This document shows, in pieces, positions 5,855 to 5,902 of a stretch of DNA of 5,902 bases. Each line of letters starts with the position of its first letter. Within the stretch, counting starts at the first letter, position 1. The notes beneath the pieces are model-generated. The model worked only from the letters and a program-made list of their open reading frames with translations. It did not search any database and had not been told where the DNA came from. The position numbers and the translations under genes were made by a program. This stretch comes from an uncultured Collinsella sp. (GTDB lineage Bacteria > Actinomycetota > Coriobacteriia > Coriobacteriales > Coriobacteriaceae), in the NCBI GenBank assembly GCA_900545905.1, contig URBA01000100.1:1-5902 (forward strand), read 5' to 3'.

Positions 5855-5902
5855 CTGTCTCTTATACACATCTGACGCTGCCGACGAAGCTAGAAGTGTA
5901 GA
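5855..5902 (+). other. Sequencing adapter contamination (Nextera, index, P5 start)
   Basis: Bases 5855-5873 are CTGTCTCTTATACACATCT, the 19-bp Tn5 mosaic end used in Nextera libraries. The bases to 5887 (ending CTGCCGACGA) complete the reverse complement of the Nextera read 1 transposase adapter. AGCTAGAA (5888-5895) fits an 8-base i5 index read in reverse complement (TTCTAGCT). GTGTAGA (5896-5902) is the start of the reverse complement of the Illumina P5 sequence. This is library construct, not genome, and not a natural transposon end. It truncates the rluB gene artificially. Confidence 0.98.

Noticed and set aside
5855..5873. Tn5 mosaic end as evidence for a natural transposon insertion
   Set aside because: It continues directly into Nextera adapter, index and P5 sequence, so it is library-derived.
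5656..5902. Short plus-strand frames ending in SYTHLTLPTK or LSLIHI
   Set aside because: They run in other frames of rluB and their C-termini are translated Nextera adapter.

Overview
The window looks like ordinary core chromosome from a high-GC Gram-positive bacterium, most likely a Coriobacteriia member close to Collinsella. This is inferred from the GC-rich coding sequence, the protein flavour and the ScpA-ScpB-RluB gene order; I could not search a database. All genes lie on the plus strand. I see no mobile element, CRISPR array, toxin-antitoxin pair or defence gene.

Layout: bases 1-88 are very GC-rich and hold no supportable gene, only a 12-bp direct repeat and an AT-rich patch. A good promoter (89-117) drives a tRNA-Ala(GGC) gene (130-202), which is closed by a clean intrinsic terminator (218-246). 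An ABC-F ATPase (278-2311) starts 31 bases past the terminator. Its 3' end overlaps by 14 bases a 98-residue membrane protein of unknown function (GTG start, 2298-2594). Next come a minimal site-2 protease (2604-3287), ScpA (3372-4184), ScpB (4196-4924) and an RluB-type 23S rRNA pseudouridine synthase (4911 to the end of the natural sequence). The RluB gene overlaps scpB by 14 bases.

How they fit: the tight spacing and overlaps suggest one translationally coupled transcript from the ABC-F gene through rluB; an 84-base gap before scpA is the only real break. The products cover translation (tRNA-Ala, ABC-F, RluB), chromosome organisation (ScpA and ScpB with SMC) and membrane proteolysis (site-2 protease, perhaps with the small membrane protein). 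Grouping scpA, scpB and rluB is a common bacterial arrangement.

The last 48 bases (5855-5902) are not genomic. They are Nextera transposase adapter, an 8-base index and the start of the P5 sequence. The contig therefore ends artificially inside the rluB tail, and any peptide read past 5854 is artefact. I found no convincing undescribed system. The least explained item is the 98-residue membrane protein next to the protease.
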